From: Leptospira sp.
GTDB taxonomy: Bacteria > Spirochaetota > Leptospiria > Leptospirales > Leptospiraceae
Assembly: GCA_027533185.1 (NCBI GenBank)
Contig: JAPZTS010000012.1
Span: 1 to 64,000, forward strand
Length of the DNA stretch: 64,000 nucleotides
Direction of reading: 5' to 3'
This document shows, piece after piece, positions 62,855 through 64,000 of the stretch. Position 1 is the stretch's first letter, and every line of letters starts with the position of its first letter. Below the pieces are notes generated by a model that worked only from the letters and a program-made list of their open reading frames with translations, ran no database searches and was not told where the DNA came from. The translations under genes were made by a program, and so were the position numbers.

Positions 62855-64000
62855 TTAAGTTGATTTTGTATAAATGAATTTTGGTTTTAAGTCTTTCACA
62901 AGAACTGTGAGCACTAGTAATGCGGAAAATGAACTAGTAACCATTGCTAGTGGAATAAATATACCTAGATAAATATGAGTATAAAAACCAAAGGAAAAAA
63001 TAAGTATAGCATATCCACCCGCTAAAGCAGTTGCTACAAATAGAATTGCTTTGCCCGCCGACTTCATAGCAGATCGAATTGCAGTATGCTCTTCATTATT
63101 TTTAATCAACTCTTCTTTGATTCTAAAAAGAAGATAGATCGAAAAATCTGCTCCCACTCCCACAACTAAAGCAGATATGAGAGATGTTGTGATGTTTAGT
63201 GGGACGCCAAAAAGACCCATGGTACCGAAATTCAATGCTAAAGAAAAAACCAGAGGAATGACTGCCAGAAAACCTGCAATCCAAGATCGAAAGACAATTC
63301 CTGTGATACAAATCACAACACCAAGTATTTGAAATATATTCAATAACTTCCCTTCAACCATCACTTCATTTAACGCAGCACTTGTTGCATTACTACCTCC
63401 GATCGAGACATGAATCGACCTAGGTGCTTTTTCGGTTACAAATGATTTAATTTTATTTACCAAATCGTTTGTAATCGAACTGCTATCAGTTCTCATAAAA
63501 ACTGTTATATTTGCTTTGCTATAGTCATAATTTACATAGCTATCAAAATCGCCAGGATCTCCAGAAATAGAATATAAGAGTAAGTATTGGGAAATTAACT
63601 CTTTATTATCAGGAATTTTATAATATAGCAGATCACCATTATTCATTGCTTGATTTATCTGCTGTATCAAATCTACGATTGAAATTGATTTACCTACATG
63701 TTCATTTTCTTCGGTTAATATCTGTAATTCTTTTAAAAAATTTAGAACCGCCGGCTCTTTGATACTATCCTCATCGCCTTCCACGAGAATATTCATAGTG
63801 TTTGTGCCTGACAGTTTTTGATTTAAATATTTGTCCTGAATGATAGCAGGTCGATCTTTAGCAATAGTTCCTTCCGCAGTATTTTCAACATTTACATATC
63901 TACTCAAAAAAAATCCGATTATGAGGATGCCAATTGCAATCGAATAAATTTTCTTTCTTTCCGTATAAAGAATGATATCTATACATTTTTGGATAATCCG
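62855..64000 (-). CDS. MMPL/RND-superfamily exporter (3' part, begins beyond window)
   Basis: The frame is open from 62855 to the window edge (381 codons). It holds the second half of an RND-superfamily 'predicted exporter': a periplasmic domain ending SIHVSIGGSNATSAALNEVM, then five or six helices with GVVICITGIVFRSW, LISALVVGVGADFSIYLLFRIKEE (helix 10-like, D in GADFSIY) and KAILFVATALAGGYAILIFS. The GVGADFSIYLLFRI stretch is typical of MMPL/HpnN-like exporters. It should use proton flow to extract lipids or similar compounds. An internal TTG at 63907 could be mistaken for a start, but the family sequence continues upstream of it. Confidence 0.85.
   Translation of the reverse strand, partial: RIIQKCIDIILYTERKKIYSIAIGILIIGFFLSRYVNVENTAEGTIAKDRPAIIQDKYLNQKLSGTNTMNILVEGDEDSIKEPAVLNFLKELQILTEENEHVGKSISIVDLIQQINQAMNNGDLLYYKIPDNKELISQYLLLYSISGDPGDFDSYVNYDYSKANITVFMRTDSSSITNDLVNKIKSFVTEKAPRSIHVSIGGSNATSAALNEVMVEGKLLNIFQILGVVICITGIVFRSWIAGFLAVIPLVFSLALNFGTMGLFGVPLNITTSLISALVVGVGADFSIYLLFRIKEELIKNNEEHTAIRSAMKSAGKAILFVATALAGGYAILIFSFGFYTHIYLGIFIPLAMVTSSFSALLVLTVLVKDLKPKFIYTKST

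Overview
This 64 kb window is chromosomal DNA of a spirochaete, most likely a Leptospira (Leptospiraceae), by my reading. The basis is indirect: AT-rich DNA with strong SD sequences, many sensor kinases, AraC regulators fused to 7TM sensors, lineage-type lipoproteins and outer-membrane proteins, and a short IPMS-like enzyme. There are no rRNA, tRNA, IS or CRISPR elements that I can support, and a species cannot be named from this sequence alone.

Layout. 1-1431: 5' part of an acyltransferase-3 gene, then an HNH nuclease/DUF1292 pair. 1415-6562 (minus): a tight four-gene operon of acyl-CoA ligase, acyl-CoA dehydrogenase, sensor histidine kinase and MaoC hydratase. 6878-12855: CBS-domain protein, SSS symporter, a leuA-type synthase preceded by a complete leucine leader-peptide attenuator, an N-acyl-D-amino-acid deacylase-like amidohydrolase with a good promoter, and a DUF4349 lipoprotein. 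12857-16755 (minus): TetR regulator with a palindromic operator, PhoD-like phosphatase, and two paralogous lipoproteins with Cys-rich tails. 16823-20766: an SbtA/SbtB bicarbonate-transport pair divergent from a 7TM-AraC regulator, with a perfect palindrome between them. 20763-25880: a giant 1705-residue exported protein made of aromatic repeats.

26085-30639 is a region of gene decay: a GNAT similar to AAC(3)-I, a C-terminal fragment of an outer-membrane protein next to its intact paralogue, and a wrecked copper P-type ATPase gene. 30646-40517 is signal transduction: a hybrid kinase, a GAF/PAS kinase followed by a response regulator broken by one stop codon, an MCP with a NIT-type domain, another kinase, plus a DUF1499-like relic. 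40663-49371 is a mixed block of small membrane proteins, serine hydrolase, ankyrin proteins, AraC/GyrI regulator, VOC protein, lipoproteins, an Acg-type nitroreductase and an outer-membrane protein. 49427-54546: a PAS kinase/receiver pair flanked by two Crp/Fnr regulators, then an alpha/beta hydrolase. 54618-64000 (minus): seven closely packed genes joining an MMPL-type exporter/LolA-like/beta-barrel module to a small Cys/His-rich membrane protein and a CzcCBA divalent-metal efflux system.

The most interesting item is the leucine attenuator at 8811-8923. It has a 17-codon leader with seven Leu codons, mutually exclusive RNA hairpins and a terminator, and it sits in front of an IPMS-like enzyme that lacks the C-terminal leucine-binding domain. 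Control may therefore have moved from allostery to transcription.
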